A stretch of 20,683 nt of DNA from JARYGU01 sp033795365 (GCA_033795365.1 JARYGU010000037.1:1-20683); one strand, 5' to 3'; positions 6,737 through 14,595 are shown, counted from the stretch's first letter. Notes: generated from the letters alone by a model not told the origin. Made by a program: numbers and translations.

Positions 6737-8098
6737 ATGACCCTTCATCAATCTCCGGAGATTGCCGAGCAGGATGTTTTGCACCCTGCGGTCGGATCGC
6801 CCGCGTTCAAGAGCCGGCATCCGGAAACGATCGCGCTGCACGGGGGCAGCTTCCGCTTCGATCCGGCGAGCGGCGCGGTCGCCGTGCCGATCTACCAGAC
6901 GACATCCTTCCAGCTGCCCGGAACCGATGGCGCCGATAAGCTCTTTGCCCTCGAGGCGCCCGGCCACCTCTACACCCGCGTCTCCAATCCGACGCAGGAT
7001 GCCTTCGAGCAGCGGCTTGCCGAGCTGGAAGGCGGGGCTGCCGCGCTTGCCCTTTCGTCGGGACAGGCCGCATCCGCCTTCGCGATACTCAATGTGGCGC
7101 GCAGCGGCGACAACATCGTCAGCTCTGCCGGTCTCTACGGCGGCACCTGGGCGCTCTTTGCCGCGACGCTGAAGAATTTCGGCATCGAGACGCGTTTTGT
7201 CGATGCCGCGGACCCGGAAGCCTTCGGGCGTGCAACGGACGAACGGACCCGCGCCTATTACGCGGAATCCCTTCCGAATCCGAAGCTGGAGGTGTTTCCG
7301 ATCGGCGAAGTCGCCGCAATCGGCCGCCGCTACGGCATTCCGCTGATCGTCGACAACACCGCAGCCCCCCTGATCATCCGTCCGCTCGAGCATGGCGCCG
7401 CCGTCGTCGTCTATTCGACCACGAAATATATCGGCGGCCACGGCACGGCGATCGGCGGCGCCATCATCGACGGCGGCGATTTTCCCTGGGCGGATCACGC
7501 GGACCGCCAGCCGAACCTCAACGAGCCCGATCCGAGCTATCAGGGCAGGACCTGGATCGAGAAGGCGGCGGCGATCTCCTTCCATCCCTATATCCTGAGG
7601 GCTCGCGCGGTACTCCTGCGGGATCTCGGTGCCGCGATCAGCCCGCAAAACGCGTTCCAGTTCATACAAGGCCTGGAAACCCTGCCGCTGCGGCTGCGTC
7701 AGCACAGCGAGAATGCCGTCAAGGTCGCGGAGTATCTGAAGGAGCACGCGAAGGTGGAAAGGGTGATTTTCCCGAAATACCAGACGGGTGTCGCCCATGT
7801 GCGGGCCGAGAAGTATTTCAGGCCCGGCTATTTCGGCGCCCTGGTCGGCTTCGAGCTGAAAGGCGGACGCGAGGCCGGCCGCCGCTTCATCGATTCGCTC
7901 CAGCTCTTCTATCACCTCGCCAATATCGGCGATGCGCGGTCGCTGGCGATCCACCCGTCGACGACGACGCATTCGCAGCTCTCGCTCGAAGACCAGCTCG
8001 CGACCGGCGTGACGCCCGGTTACGTTCGTCTGTCGATCGGCCTGGAACATCCCGATGACCTGATCGCCGACCTGGACAGGGCAATAAGCCTGGCCTGA
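6737..8098 (+). CDS. metY: O-acetylhomoserine sulfhydrylase-like PLP enzyme (MetY family)
   Basis: A 453-residue member of the Cys/Met-metabolism PLP family (cystathionine gamma-synthase superfamily). The family makes homocysteine or methionine from O-acetylhomoserine plus sulfide or methanethiol, and sometimes cysteine from O-acetylserine. Visible landmarks: ETIALHGG near residue 30, VPIYQTTSFQ at 50-59, phosphate-binding YTRVSNPT at 79-86, Asp206 in IVDNTAAP, and the Schiff-base Lys230 in VVVYSTTKYIGGHG. The STTKYIGGHG block and the long ADRQPNLNEPDPSYQG insert favour MetY over MetB/MetC. It has about 20 extra N-terminal residues. A very strong AAAGGAGG (6723-6730) precedes the ATG, so it may be translated more than the transporter genes ahead of it. 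It is the last gene of operon A. Confidence 0.88.
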   Translation: MTLHQSPEIAEQDVLHPAVGSPAFKSRHPETIALHGGSFRFDPASGAVAVPIYQTTSFQLPGTDGADKLFALEAPGHLYTRVSNPTQDAFEQRLAELEGGAAALALSSGQAASAFAILNVARSGDNIVSSAGLYGGTWALFAATLKNFGIETRFVDAADPEAFGRATDERTRAYYAESLPNPKLEVFPIGEVAAIGRRYGIPLIVDNTAAPLIIRPLEHGAAVVVYSTTKYIGGHGTAIGGAIIDGGDFPWADHADRQPNLNEPDPSYQGRTWIEKAAAISFHPYILRARAVLLRDLGAAISPQNAFQFIQGLETLPLRLRQHSENAVKVAEYLKEHAKVERVIFPKYQTGVAHVRAEKYFRPGYFGALVGFELKGGREAGRRFIDSLQLFYHLANIGDARSLAIHPSTTTHSQLSLEDQLATGVTPGYVRLSIGLEHPDDLIADLDRAISLA

Positions 8099-8150
8099 TA
8101 GGCAAGCCTTTTTTCCGCCATGCATCAATGCGTGGAATAAAATTCTTTGC

Positions 8151-8171
8151 CTATAGAATTTATAGATAATA
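8151..8171 (+). promoter_or_regulatory. putative operator B, shared with the binding-protein promoter region
   Basis: A 21-bp AT-rich element 63 bp before the aminotransferase start, identical at 17 of 21 positions to the element at 4193-4213. Here the inverted repeat is perfect: CTATA at 8151-8155 and TATAG at 8161-8165 with a 5-bp spacer, the geometry of a LysR-type T-N11-A box. The surrounding 8099-8213 interval is the only AT-rich gap in operon B and must contain its promoter. I could not assign a confident -35/-10 pair. Confidence 0.6.
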
Positions 8172-8213
8172 CGTTCGGAGCTATCGGAAATCTTTCAATG
8201 GCTTTGCGGCATC

Positions 8214-9386
8214 ATGGTCAATTCCGTCTTCGGTGCGGCGGGCACCTCCATCTTCGAAGCGATGTCCCGGCTTGCTGCCGAGACCGGCTCGATCAATCTC
8301 GGCCAGGGGTTCCCCGAGGCGCTCGAGCCCGGGGAACTGATCGAGGCGGCCGTCGCCGCGCTGCGCGAGGGGCCGCATCAATATCCGCCGATGATGGGCA
8401 TTCCGGCGCTGCGCAAGGCGGTTGCCGACAACACGCGGCGCTTTTTCGGCGAGGCCGTCGATTGGGAGCGTGAGGTGCTGGTGACGTCGGGCGCGACCGA
8501 GGCGCTGACGGATGCCTTCTTCGGTCTCCTCGACACCGGCGACGAGGCGATCGTTCTGGAGCCGGTCTATGATGCCTACAACATGCTGATCCGGCGCGCC
8601 GGCGGCGTTCCGGTCCCCGTGCGGCTGGAGCCGCCGCACTGGCAACTCTGTGCGCAAAAGCTCGAGGCGGCAATCTCGCCGAGGACGAAGATCGTCGTTC
8701 TCAACACGCCGATGAATCCGATCGGCAAGGTCTTCGGCGCCGACGAACTGGCCGCATTGCGCGACGTCGTCGTGAAATACGGCCTGACGATCGTCTCCGA
8801 CGAGGTCTACGAGCATCTGGTCTTCGACGGCGCTCGCCATCGCTCGCCCTTCTTCCTGCCGGCGCTGCGCGATCGCACCGTGCGCATCGGCTCTGCCGGC
8901 AAGACTTTTTCCGTGACGGGATGGAAGGTCGGCTATGTGACGGCGGATGCCCGCCTGCTGCAGCCGATCGCACGCGCGCATCAGTTCATCACCTTCACCA
9001 CGCCGCCTGCCCTGCAGGCGGCGGTGGCCGTCGGTCTCGCCTTGCCGGACAGCTATTTCGAAGGGTTGAGGAAAGGGCTCGAGGAGCGCCGCGATCTGCT
9101 CGTCGCCGGTCTCCGGCGTGCCGGTTTCGCCGTCGATCCGGTGCAGGCGACCTATTTCGCCGTCGCTGACCGCAGTGCCTTTGCGGCCGACGAGGACGAC
9201 CTTGCCTTCTCCCGCCGCCTGACGGTGGAGGCGGGCGTCACGCCGGTGCCGATCTCCTCCTTCTACGGCAACCGAGACGTGACCAGCCATATCCGCTTCT
9301 GCTTCGCCAAGCGCACCGCGACGCTCGAAGAGGCGGTCCGACGCCTCGCCTCCTGGCGCGATCAGAGGTGGAGGGCTGCGTCGTGA
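8214..9386 (+). CDS. PLP-dependent aminotransferase, methionine aminotransferase-like (YbdL type)
   Basis: A 390-residue fold-type I aminotransferase of class I/II. Landmarks: INLGQGFPE at residues 27-35, HQYPPMMGIPALRKAVA, NTPMNPIG at 164-171, SDEVYEHLVF with Asp196 and Tyr199, Schiff-base Lys230 in GSAGKTFSVTGWKVGY, and the carboxylate-binding Arg in HIRFCFAKR near the end. This pattern matches the kynurenine/methionine aminotransferase branch that includes E. coli YbdL, which prefers methionine and gives 4-methylthio-2-oxobutanoate. Methionine as substrate is supported by the metQNI genes in the same operon, but other amino acids are possible. The ATG at 8214 has no good ribosome-binding site; the conserved N-terminus (VFGAAGTSIFEAMSRLA) supports it. 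Its TGA overlaps the GTG of the FAD dehydrogenase. Confidence 0.87.
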   Translation: MVNSVFGAAGTSIFEAMSRLAAETGSINLGQGFPEALEPGELIEAAVAALREGPHQYPPMMGIPALRKAVADNTRRFFGEAVDWEREVLVTSGATEALTDAFFGLLDTGDEAIVLEPVYDAYNMLIRRAGGVPVPVRLEPPHWQLCAQKLEAAISPRTKIVVLNTPMNPIGKVFGADELAALRDVVVKYGLTIVSDEVYEHLVFDGARHRSPFFLPALRDRTVRIGSAGKTFSVTGWKVGYVTADARLLQPIARAHQFITFTTPPALQAAVAVGLALPDSYFEGLRKGLEERRDLLVAGLRRAGFAVDPVQATYFAVADRSAFAADEDDLAFSRRLTVEAGVTPVPISSFYGNRDVTSHIRFCFAKRTATLEEAVRRLASWRDQRWRAAS

Positions 9387-10828
9387 GCCGTATCCCGGTC
9401 TTCGCCGCCGACACCCATCGTGTCAGGGCGGCGATCGGCGATTTGCGTGCGGTCCTGGGCGAACGCCTGTCGACCGGCGAAAGCGTTCGCGCACTGCATG
9501 CGCGCGACAACAGCCACCACGCGGCCCGGCTGCCGGATGCGGTCGCCTTTCCCCGATCGAGCGAAGAAGTCGGCGAGATTTTGCGGATCGCGGCGCGCCA
9601 CCATGTGGCCGTCGTGCCGTTCGGCGCAGGCTCGGGCCTCGAAGGCGGTGCTATTCCGCTTCAAGGGGGCATCTCGATCGATACCTCCGGTCTCGACCGC
9701 ATCCTGGAAATCCGCGCCGGCGACATGATCGCGCGCGTCGGGGCCGGTGTGCGCCGCCTTGCCCTCAATGCGGCGCTCAAGGATACCGGGCTCTTCTTTC
9801 CGGTCGATCCGGGCACGGACGCCTCGCTCGGCGGCATGGCGGCGACCGGGGCGAGCGGTACCAATGCGGTGCGTTTCGGCACGATGCGCGAGAACGTGTT
9901 GGGGCTGACCGTGGTAACCGCCGATGGAGCGGTCGTGCGGACCGGATCGCTGGCCCGCAAATCCTCGTCCGGCTATGACCTGACGCACCTCTTCGTCGGC
10001 AGCGAGGGCACGCTCGGCGTCATCACCGAAGTGAGGTTGCGGCTGCATCCGCTGCCGGACACGGTTTCGGCCCGTGCCCGTTTCGAGACGCTCGCGGGCG
10101 CGGTCGATGCGGTGATCGACATCAGGCGGGCCGGTATTTCGATCGGCAAGGTCGAGCTTCTCGATGCCGCGACGATCGCCGTCATGAACCGGCACAGTCC
10201 GGAAAGCGGCCTCCCGTCAGCGCCGACGCTGTTTTTCGAGTTCCATGGGCGCGCGGAGGAAATCCGTCCCGTCGCCGATCTTATCGCCGAGATCGTCGCT
10301 TCGCACGAGGGCGCGCTGATCTGGGCGGAAGGGCATGCCGGGCAGCAGGCGCTCTGGAACCTTCGCCGCGACGTTCTCGGCTGGGCGAAATCCGAGCGGG
10401 CCGGCGCGCGTGCCTGGCCGACGGATGTCTGCGTTCCGGTCTCCGCGCTTGCCGATGTCGTCCTTGCCACCGACGAGGACATCGCGGCCTCGCCGGTGCC
10501 GGCCTATATCGTCGGCCATGTCGGCGACGGCAACTTTCATTGCGTCTTCATGATGCGCGACGGCGAGGAGGACATCGTCCATGCCTTTGCGGACCGCATC
10601 GCCCTGCGCGCCATCGAGGCCGGCGGGACGGTGTCCGGCGAACACGGCATCGGCCTCGGCAAACGTGACTATCTCGAACGCGAACACGGCGCCGAGGCGG
10701 TCGCGTTGATGCGCGCTCTGAAGGCGACGCTCGATCCCGACAACATTCTCAACCCCGGCAAGGTGCTGCCCGATGCCGGCGCACCCTCCGACTCCATTCA
10801 CGCCATCCAACTGGGACATATCGCATGA
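9383..10828 (+). CDS. FAD-linked D-2-hydroxyacid dehydrogenase (D-lactate dehydrogenase/GlcD family)
   Basis: A 481-residue flavoprotein of the vanillyl-alcohol-oxidase/PCMH superfamily. The FAD-binding domain shows VVPFGAGSGLEGGAIPLQGGISID at about residues 78-100, and VGAGVRRLALN and GGMAATGASGTNAVRFGTMRENVLGL further on. The C-terminal domain has GHVGDGNFH, the metal/substrate motif of D-lactate dehydrogenases, and the typical end GGTVSGEHGIGLGKRDYLEREHG then LDPDNILNPGKVLP. Members oxidise D-2-hydroxy acids (lactate, glycolate, 2-hydroxyglutarate) to 2-oxo acids and pass electrons to cytochrome or quinone. GTG at 9383 is preferred because it forms a GTGA overlap and has GGAGGG seven bases upstream. 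Between a methionine-type aminotransferase and metQ, a substrate such as D-2-hydroxy-4-methylthiobutanoate is an inference. Confidence 0.87.
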   Translation: MSRIPVFAADTHRVRAAIGDLRAVLGERLSTGESVRALHARDNSHHAARLPDAVAFPRSSEEVGEILRIAARHHVAVVPFGAGSGLEGGAIPLQGGISIDTSGLDRILEIRAGDMIARVGAGVRRLALNAALKDTGLFFPVDPGTDASLGGMAATGASGTNAVRFGTMRENVLGLTVVTADGAVVRTGSLARKSSSGYDLTHLFVGSEGTLGVITEVRLRLHPLPDTVSARARFETLAGAVDAVIDIRRAGISIGKVELLDAATIAVMNRHSPESGLPSAPTLFFEFHGRAEEIRPVADLIAEIVASHEGALIWAEGHAGQQALWNLRRDVLGWAKSERAGARAWPTDVCVPVSALADVVLATDEDIAASPVPAYIVGHVGDGNFHCVFMMRDGEEDIVHAFADRIALRAIEAGGTVSGEHGIGLGKRDYLEREHGAEAVALMRALKATLDPDNILNPGKVLPDAGAPSDSIHAIQLGHIA

Positions 10829-11619
10829 CACGCCTTCGCCGTTCGCTTCTTCTCCTGCCCGCACTCGCGATTTTTCTGGCCACGGCCGCCACGGCTTCCG
10901 CCGAAAAAATCCGCTTCGGCGTAACCGCCGGCCCGCACGCGCAGATCGCCGAGGCTATCGTGCCGGTCGCCAAGGCCAAGGGCCTCGATATCGAGGTGAT
11001 CGAATTCTCCGACGGCGCGCTGATCGACCCGGCGACCAATGACGGCGATCTCGATGCCAACGGCTTTCAGCACACGCCCTATCTCGACCAGCAGAACCGC
11101 GACCGGGGGCTGAACGTCGTTTCGGTCGGCAAGACGGTCCTCCTCCCGATGGCGGGCTATTCGAAGAAATACAAGTCCCTCGACGAACTGCCGGAAGGCG
11201 CGCAGGTGACGATCCCGAACGATCCCAGCAATCTCGGCCGCGCGCTGAAGCTGCTGGAGGCCGGCGGCATCATCAAGCTGACGCCGGGCGTCACCTTCAA
11301 CGCGAGCGAGCTCGACGTCGTCGAGAACCCGAAGAATATCAGGCTCGTTCCGCTCGAAACCGCGCAACTGCCCCGTTCGCTGGAAGACGTCGACTTCTCC
11401 GTCATCACCTCGCACTTCGCGCTCAGCGCCGGCCTCGTACCGAAGCGCGACAGCATCCTCATCGAGGATCAGCTCTCCGATTATCACTGCCTGATCGGCG
11501 TTGCCGAGAAGAACAAGGATGCTCCCTGGGTGAAGACACTCGTCGAAAGCTACCAGTCGCCGGAGGTGAGGCAGTTCATCGAAACCGCCTTCGAAGGCAA
11601 TGTGATCCCGGTCTGGTGA
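10825..11619 (+). CDS. metQ: methionine ABC transporter substrate-binding protein (MetQ/NlpA family)
   Basis: A 264-residue binding protein of the NlpA/MetQ family. A Sec signal peptide (MTRLRRSLLLLPALAIFLATAATASA) ends without a lipobox cysteine, so it should be a soluble periplasmic protein, unlike the E. coli lipoprotein. Family blocks: IRFGVTAGPHAQIAEAIVPVAKAKGLDIEVIEFSDG, DGDLDANGFQHTPYLDQQN, VTIPNDPSNLGRALKLLEAGGIIKL and the aromatic/polar binding residues around NGFQHTPYLD. The family imports L- and D-methionine and related sulfur amino acids. The ATG overlaps the stop of the FAD dehydrogenase (ATGA), and its own stop overlaps the metN GTG (GTGA), so the transporter is translated as one unit with the upstream enzymes. 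Confidence 0.92.
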   Translation: MTRLRRSLLLLPALAIFLATAATASAEKIRFGVTAGPHAQIAEAIVPVAKAKGLDIEVIEFSDGALIDPATNDGDLDANGFQHTPYLDQQNRDRGLNVVSVGKTVLLPMAGYSKKYKSLDELPEGAQVTIPNDPSNLGRALKLLEAGGIIKLTPGVTFNASELDVVENPKNIRLVPLETAQLPRSLEDVDFSVITSHFALSAGLVPKRDSILIEDQLSDYHCLIGVAEKNKDAPWVKTLVESYQSPEVRQFIETAFEGNVIPVW

Positions 11620-12788
11620 CGGTCATGACCACACTCGCTCTTTCCCCGGCGATCCGGGAAGCGACGGCCGATCCGAAAGCGCAATCGTCCACGGCGACCG
11701 TCCGCGCTGCCCCCGGACATCCGGTGGTCCGGGTCGAAAATCTCACCATGGTCTACGACCAGAAGGCGGGGCCGGTGCTCGACGACGTGTCCCTGTCGGT
11801 AGGGAAGGGCGACATTCACGGCATCATCGGCCGCTCGGGCGCAGGCAAGAGCACGCTTGTGCGCTGCCTCAACCAGCTGGTGGTGCCGACGTCGGGCCGG
11901 ATCGAAGTGTCCGGCCATGACATCACCCGGCTTTGCGGGGCAGAGCTGCGCCGCGCCCGGCGCGACATCGGCATGATCTTCCAGCACTTCAGCCTCATGT
12001 CGTCGCGCACAGCTGCGGACAACATAGCGCTGCCGCTCGAAATCGCCGGCGTGCCGAAGGCGGAAATCCGCAAGCGCATCCCCGTGCTGCTCGATCTGGT
12101 AGGGCTTTCCCAGAAGGCCGACGCCTATCCGGTGGAGCTCTCCGGCGGACAGAAGCAGCGTGTCGGGATCGCCCGGGCGCTCGCGCTCGACCCGAAGGTG
12201 CTGCTCTCCGACGAGGCGACATCGGCGCTCGATCCCGAAACGACGGAGCAGATCCTAGACCTGCTGAAGGACATCAATCGCCGCTTGGGGTTGACGATCA
12301 TCCTGATCACCCACGAGATGGACGTCGTGCGGGCTGTCGCCAACCATGTCACCGTGCTGGAGCACGGGCGCGTGGTCGAGAGCGGGCCGACATTCGACGT
12401 GTTCGCCTTCCCGAAATCGCCGGTCGCGCGCTCCTTCCTGTCCTCGATCGTCGCACACGACCTGCCGCCGCAGATCGCCTCGCGGCTCCGGCCGCAGGCC
12501 TCCGCCGACACCGACCCCGCGCTGCGCATCGTCTTTACCGGCGATGCGGCGCATGAGCCGGTCGTCGCCGATCTCGTCGATCGCTTCGGCATCCGCGCCT
12601 CCATCCTGCACGGCCGCATCGATTATATCGACGACAAGCCGCTCGGCGTCCTGACCCTGCTTCTGCCTGGCGGCGGCGATCGGGTGCCCGCCATTCTCGC
12701 CCATCTTTCGTCCCTCGGTCTCCATGGAGAGGTCATCGGCCATGCTGTCCGATCTTCTGCCGCCGGCGCTCGTCGCGCTGCTTCTTGA
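11616..12788 (+). CDS. metN: methionine ABC transporter ATP-binding protein (MetN)
   Basis: A 390-residue ATPase. Motifs: Walker A GRSGAGKST at residues 72-80, Q-loop IGMIFQHFSLMSSRT, signature LSGGQKQRVGIARALAL, Walker B KVLLSDEATSAL and switch histidine in LITHEM. A C-terminal NIL regulatory domain is present (about 295-380, ALRIVFTGDAAHEPVVADLVDRFGI, then LHGRIDYIDDKPLG), which in MetN homologues binds methionine and inhibits transport. This is strong evidence for a methionine importer. It has an unusual leader of about 35 residues before VVRVENLTMVY. Start is GTG 11616 (GTGA overlap with metQ) or ATG 11625. The gene overlaps metI by 47 bp. Confidence 0.94.
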   Translation: MTVMTTLALSPAIREATADPKAQSSTATVRAAPGHPVVRVENLTMVYDQKAGPVLDDVSLSVGKGDIHGIIGRSGAGKSTLVRCLNQLVVPTSGRIEVSGHDITRLCGAELRRARRDIGMIFQHFSLMSSRTAADNIALPLEIAGVPKAEIRKRIPVLLDLVGLSQKADAYPVELSGGQKQRVGIARALALDPKVLLSDEATSALDPETTEQILDLLKDINRRLGLTIILITHEMDVVRAVANHVTVLEHGRVVESGPTFDVFAFPKSPVARSFLSSIVAHDLPPQIASRLRPQASADTDPALRIVFTGDAAHEPVVADLVDRFGIRASILHGRIDYIDDKPLGVLTLLLPGGGDRVPAILAHLSSLGLHGEVIGHAVRSSAAGARRAAS

Positions 12789-13434
12789 TTCCATCGGCCA
12801 GACGGCGACGATGGTCGCCGTCGCGGCCGTCCTGTCGACGCTGATCGGCCTGCCGCTCGGCGTGCTCCTTGTCGTCACCGCGCCGGGCCAGTTTCTCGAA
12901 CGCCCGGCGCTGAACCGGGTCGTCGGCACGCTCGTCAACCTTGTCCGCTCGACGCCGTTCATCATCCTGATGGTGGCGATCATACCGTTCACGCGCCTCG
13001 TCGCCGGAACGACGGTCGGAACGGCCGCGGCCATCGTACCGCTCACCATCGCGATCACCCCGCTTTATGCCCGCCTTGCGGAGGCGGCGATGCGCGAGGT
13101 CGACCATAGCCTGGTGGAGGCCGCACAGGCGATGGGCGCCACCCCTTTGCAGATCATCCTCAAGGTGCTTCTGCCGGAGGCTCTGCCGGGCATCCTCGCC
13201 GGCCAGACGGTCACGCTCGTCAGCCTGGTGGGCTACTCGGCCATGGCCGGTACGGTCGGCGGCGGCGGGCTCGGCGATCTCGGCATCCGCTTCGGCTACC
13301 AGCGCTTCATGCCGGAAGTGATGATCACCGTCGTCGTCGTCCTCGTCGTTATCGTCCAGTCGATCCAGATGGCGGGCGACTGGGCGGCGCGCAGCGTCAA
13401 CCATCGCGTGGCGCGCAGCCGCGAGCGCGCCTGA
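12742..13434 (+). CDS. metI: methionine ABC transporter permease (MetI)
   Basis: A 230-residue inner-membrane permease with about five helices and the MetI pattern: IGQTATMVAVAAVLSTLIGLPLGVLL, LVRSTPFIILMVAIIPFTRL, and the ATPase-contact loop EVDHSLVEAAQAMGATPLQIILKVLLPEALPGI, then LVGYSAMAGTVGGGGLGDLGIRFGYQRF near the C-terminus. Length is slightly above the usual 217-220. ATG at 12742 is chosen because GGAGAGG lies eight bases upstream; an ATG at 12724 would contain that site inside the gene. The first 47 bp are read in a different frame from the end of metN. It is followed after 37 bp by the Fe(II) oxygenase gene. Confidence 0.94.
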   Translation: MLSDLLPPALVALLLDSIGQTATMVAVAAVLSTLIGLPLGVLLVVTAPGQFLERPALNRVVGTLVNLVRSTPFIILMVAIIPFTRLVAGTTVGTAAAIVPLTIAITPLYARLAEAAMREVDHSLVEAAQAMGATPLQIILKVLLPEALPGILAGQTVTLVSLVGYSAMAGTVGGGGLGDLGIRFGYQRFMPEVMITVVVVLVVIVQSIQMAGDWAARSVNHRVARSRERA

Positions 13435-13471
13435 CATTCGAAACATTTTCCTTTCCTCTCAGGAGTACACC

Positions 13472-14512
13472 ATGACGATCCACACCAAGCCGGCCCATCT
13501 GCCGACGGTCGACTTCTCCCGCTTCTACGGCAGCCGTGCCGAACGGGAGGATTTCATCCGCGAATTGACGCGCGTCCTGCACGATCACGGCTTCTTCTAC
13601 CTCACCGGCCACGGCGTGCCGCAAAGCCTCATCGACGACGTGCTTGCCGCCTCCAAGCGCTTCTTCGCGCTACCGGAAGAAGACAAGCTGTCGATCGAGA
13701 TGGTCAGGTCGCCGCATTTCCGCGGCTATAACCGGGCCGGCTACGAACGCACCCGCGGCGAGCAGGACTGGCGCGAGCAGCTCGACATCAACACGGAAGG
13801 CAAGCCGGCCGAGGCCGGACCGGATACGCCGTGGAACCGTCTCTACGGACCGAACCAATGGCCGGAATCCCAGCCGGAACTGAAACCGCTGCTTCTGCGC
13901 TACCAGGCGGAGGTCACGCGCATCGGCATCGACGTGCTGAAAGCGATCGCCCTTTCGCTCGGCCAGCCGGAAAATGCTTTCGCCGACATCTACGAGCCGT
14001 CGCCCTCGCAGCTTCTGAAGATCATCCGTTATCCCGGCCGCGAAGCCGCCGGCAGCGATCAGGGCGTCGGCGCCCACAAGGACGGCGGCTTCGTCACCGT
14101 GCTCCTCCAGGATACGACGCCCGGCCTGCGCATCCGTACCGAAGAAGGGGCGTGGATCGAAGCGCCGCCCGTTCCCGGCACTTTCGTCATCAACAGCGGG
14201 GAACTGCTGGAGCTGGCGACGAACGGCTTTGTGCGCGCCGACGTACACGACGTCGTCACGCCGCCGCGGGGAGCCGAGCGTTACTCCGTCGCCTTCTTCC
14301 TCGGCGCGCGCTACGACGCGACCATCCCGGTCATTCCGCTGCCGGAGGAGCTGAAGCGCGGAGAACGGGGCGTCACGGCGGACCCGCTCAACCCGATCTT
14401 CCGCGAGGTCGGCATCAACCACCTGAAGAGCCGCCTTCGCTCGCACCCGGATGTGGCGGCCCGGCATCATCCCGATCTGCTCCACCTTTTGGAGAAGCCG
14501 GCGAAAGGCTGA
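13472..14512 (+). CDS. 2-oxoglutarate/Fe(II)-dependent oxygenase, isopenicillin N synthase family
   Basis: A 346-residue non-haem iron oxygenase. The N-terminal DIOX_N part is LPTVDFSRFYG and LHDHGFFYLTGHGVP; the C-terminal double-stranded beta-helix holds the iron ligands His202 and Asp204 in GAHKDGGFVTVL and His259 in RADVHDVV. Arg270 and Ser272 in RYS match the 2-oxoglutarate-binding RxS. All catalytic residues are present, so it should be active. The family includes isopenicillin N synthase, ACC oxidase and the bacterial ethylene-forming enzyme; the substrate here is unknown. CAGGAG precedes the ATG. It is the last gene of operon B, 37 bp after metI, so a methionine-derived or other sulfur-containing substrate is a reasonable guess, not a demonstrated one. 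Confidence 0.87.
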   Translation: MTIHTKPAHLPTVDFSRFYGSRAEREDFIRELTRVLHDHGFFYLTGHGVPQSLIDDVLAASKRFFALPEEDKLSIEMVRSPHFRGYNRAGYERTRGEQDWREQLDINTEGKPAEAGPDTPWNRLYGPNQWPESQPELKPLLLRYQAEVTRIGIDVLKAIALSLGQPENAFADIYEPSPSQLLKIIRYPGREAAGSDQGVGAHKDGGFVTVLLQDTTPGLRIRTEEGAWIEAPPVPGTFVINSGELLELATNGFVRADVHDVVTPPRGAERYSVAFFLGARYDATIPVIPLPEELKRGERGVTADPLNPIFREVGINHLKSRLRSHPDVAARHHPDLLHLLEKPAKG

Positions 14513-14550
14513 GCCTGTCGTCCCTGCCGTATCCTTGCGGCGGGGGACAT

Positions 14551-14569
14551 CTGCCCGCCGAGCGGGCGG
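14551..14569. terminator. possible bidirectional hairpin between convergent genes
   Basis: An 8-bp stem (one G-T wobble) with a CGA loop; GCCCGC at 14553-14558 pairs with GCGGGC at 14562-14567. It sits between the stop codons of the oxygenase gene (plus) and the small hypothetical gene (minus). There is no T tract on either side, so intrinsic termination is uncertain. Confidence 0.35.
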
Positions 14570-14595
14570 AGCCTTCGCCCCAGGCCCCGGACGTC

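Noticed and set aside
8093..8114. GCCT-GAT-AGGC hairpin overlapping the metY stop, with TTTTTT nearby, as an intrinsic terminator
   Set aside because: The stem is only four base pairs and the T run starts five bases after it; too weak to call, though it may contribute to an end.
6734..8128. 464-codon reverse-strand frame across metY
   Set aside because: Shadow of a certain PLP-enzyme gene; no recognisable domain.
8099..8213. SAM-II or other methionine riboswitch before the aminotransferase, given its methionine-related genes
   Set aside because: By eye I see no conserved pseudoknot-type pattern, and the inverted repeat there fits a protein operator better. A covariance-model scan would decide.
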